22,306 nt of DNA. It comes from Methanosarcina sp. UBA5. GTDB taxonomy: Archaea > Halobacteriota > Methanosarcinia > Methanosarcinales > Methanosarcinaceae. The stretch covers positions 1-22,306 of the forward strand of contig NZ_DAVG01000122.1 of the NCBI RefSeq assembly GCF_002505485.1. Reading direction: 5' to 3'. Each line of letters starts with the position of its first letter. Within the stretch, counting starts at the first letter, position 1. The translations under genes were made by a program, and so were the position numbers. Shown one piece after another: positions 22,167-22,306 of this stretch. A model generated the notes under the pieces. It did not search any database. It was given only the letters and a program-made list of their open reading frames with translations, and had not been told where the DNA came from.

Positions 22167-22306
22167 CTATTTTCTTGCATTCATTTTTTTCTGTATTTTC
22201 TTGCGGTAAACAAATGCTCCACCTGCAAGCGCTATTACCACGATGAAAAACACATATGAACCAAAACCGCCACTTCTACCTGGACCTCCCGGACCTCCTG
22301 CTGCAG
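22167..22306 (-). CDS. C-terminal membrane anchor of a cell-surface protein (partial)
   Basis: Only the last 46 codons are in the window; the gene continues past 22306. The visible end has a Gly/Pro/Ser linker (AAGGPGGPGRSGGFGS), one transmembrane helix (YVFFIVVIALAGGAFVY) and a short basic tail (RKKIQKKMNARK), ending at TAG 22169-22167. This is the usual anchor of extracytoplasmic archaeal proteins, for example S-layer-like or periplasmic adaptor domains. It lies upstream of the MacB-type permease on the same strand, so it probably supplies the extracellular component of that transporter. The family of the missing part is unknown. Confidence 0.7.
   Translation of the reverse strand, partial: AAGGPGGPGRSGGFGSYVFFIVVIALAGGAFVYRKKIQKKMNARK

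Overview
The window looks like a chromosomal segment of a methanogenic archaeon, most likely a Methanosarcina. The evidence is nitrogenase-like NifH/D/K homologues outside a nif operon, AT-rich archaeal TATA boxes about 25-30 bp before starts, Shine-Dalgarno sites of the GGTG and GGAGG type, a B12-type (class II) ribonucleotide reductase, a two-subunit class I fumarase and a short regulator like those of methanogens. The genus is inferred from gene content; no species call is possible from sequence alone.

Layout. 1-7214 is mostly housekeeping and membrane genes on the + strand: a cyclophilin (131-598), class II ribonucleotide reductase (915-2606), a DMT/EamA transporter (2709-3674), a gene-poor stretch with a strong GC-rich hairpin (4105-4152), a HdeD-like membrane protein followed by a small membrane protein (4443-5430), and a 14-TM major facilitator (5541-7214). 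7473-7751 is a small winged-helix protein. 7993-9410 is a translationally coupled fumarase alpha/beta pair on the - strand; its last ten codons sit in a 30-bp, four-unit tandem repeat. 9893-10717 holds two small - strand genes, one with paired palindromes upstream.

11081-17860 is the most interesting part. A NifH-like reductase (11213-12127, - strand) and NifD-like and NifK-like subunits (14881-17787, + strand) form a split nitrogenase-like system. Between them, in AT-rich DNA, is a two-gene - strand module: a minimal nucleotidyltransferase and a 463-residue protein with a Cys cluster and a possible PD-(D/E)XK nuclease-like C-terminus (12523-14308). The nifH-like and nifD-like promoters share a 13-bp inverted repeat (TTTTGCnGCAAAA), a second element (ATTWTTGCTGA) and a TATA box, all at identical spacings. 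This argues that the divided genes are co-regulated. The NifD-like protein keeps the three P-cluster Cys and the cofactor Cys/His ligands but not the catalytic His195 equivalent of nitrogenase. No nifB, nifE, nifN or delta subunit lies nearby. The system therefore resembles the methylthio-alkane-reductase or uncharacterised nitrogenase-like lineages more than true N2ase; the substrate is an inference.

17943-18911 contains a decayed IS630-type insertion sequence and a gene fragment. 19047-20726 encodes a VWA-domain protein without its usual MoxR ATPase neighbour. It converges on a MacB/FtsX-type permease (20754-21989, - strand), which lies downstream of a cell-surface protein cut by the window edge.
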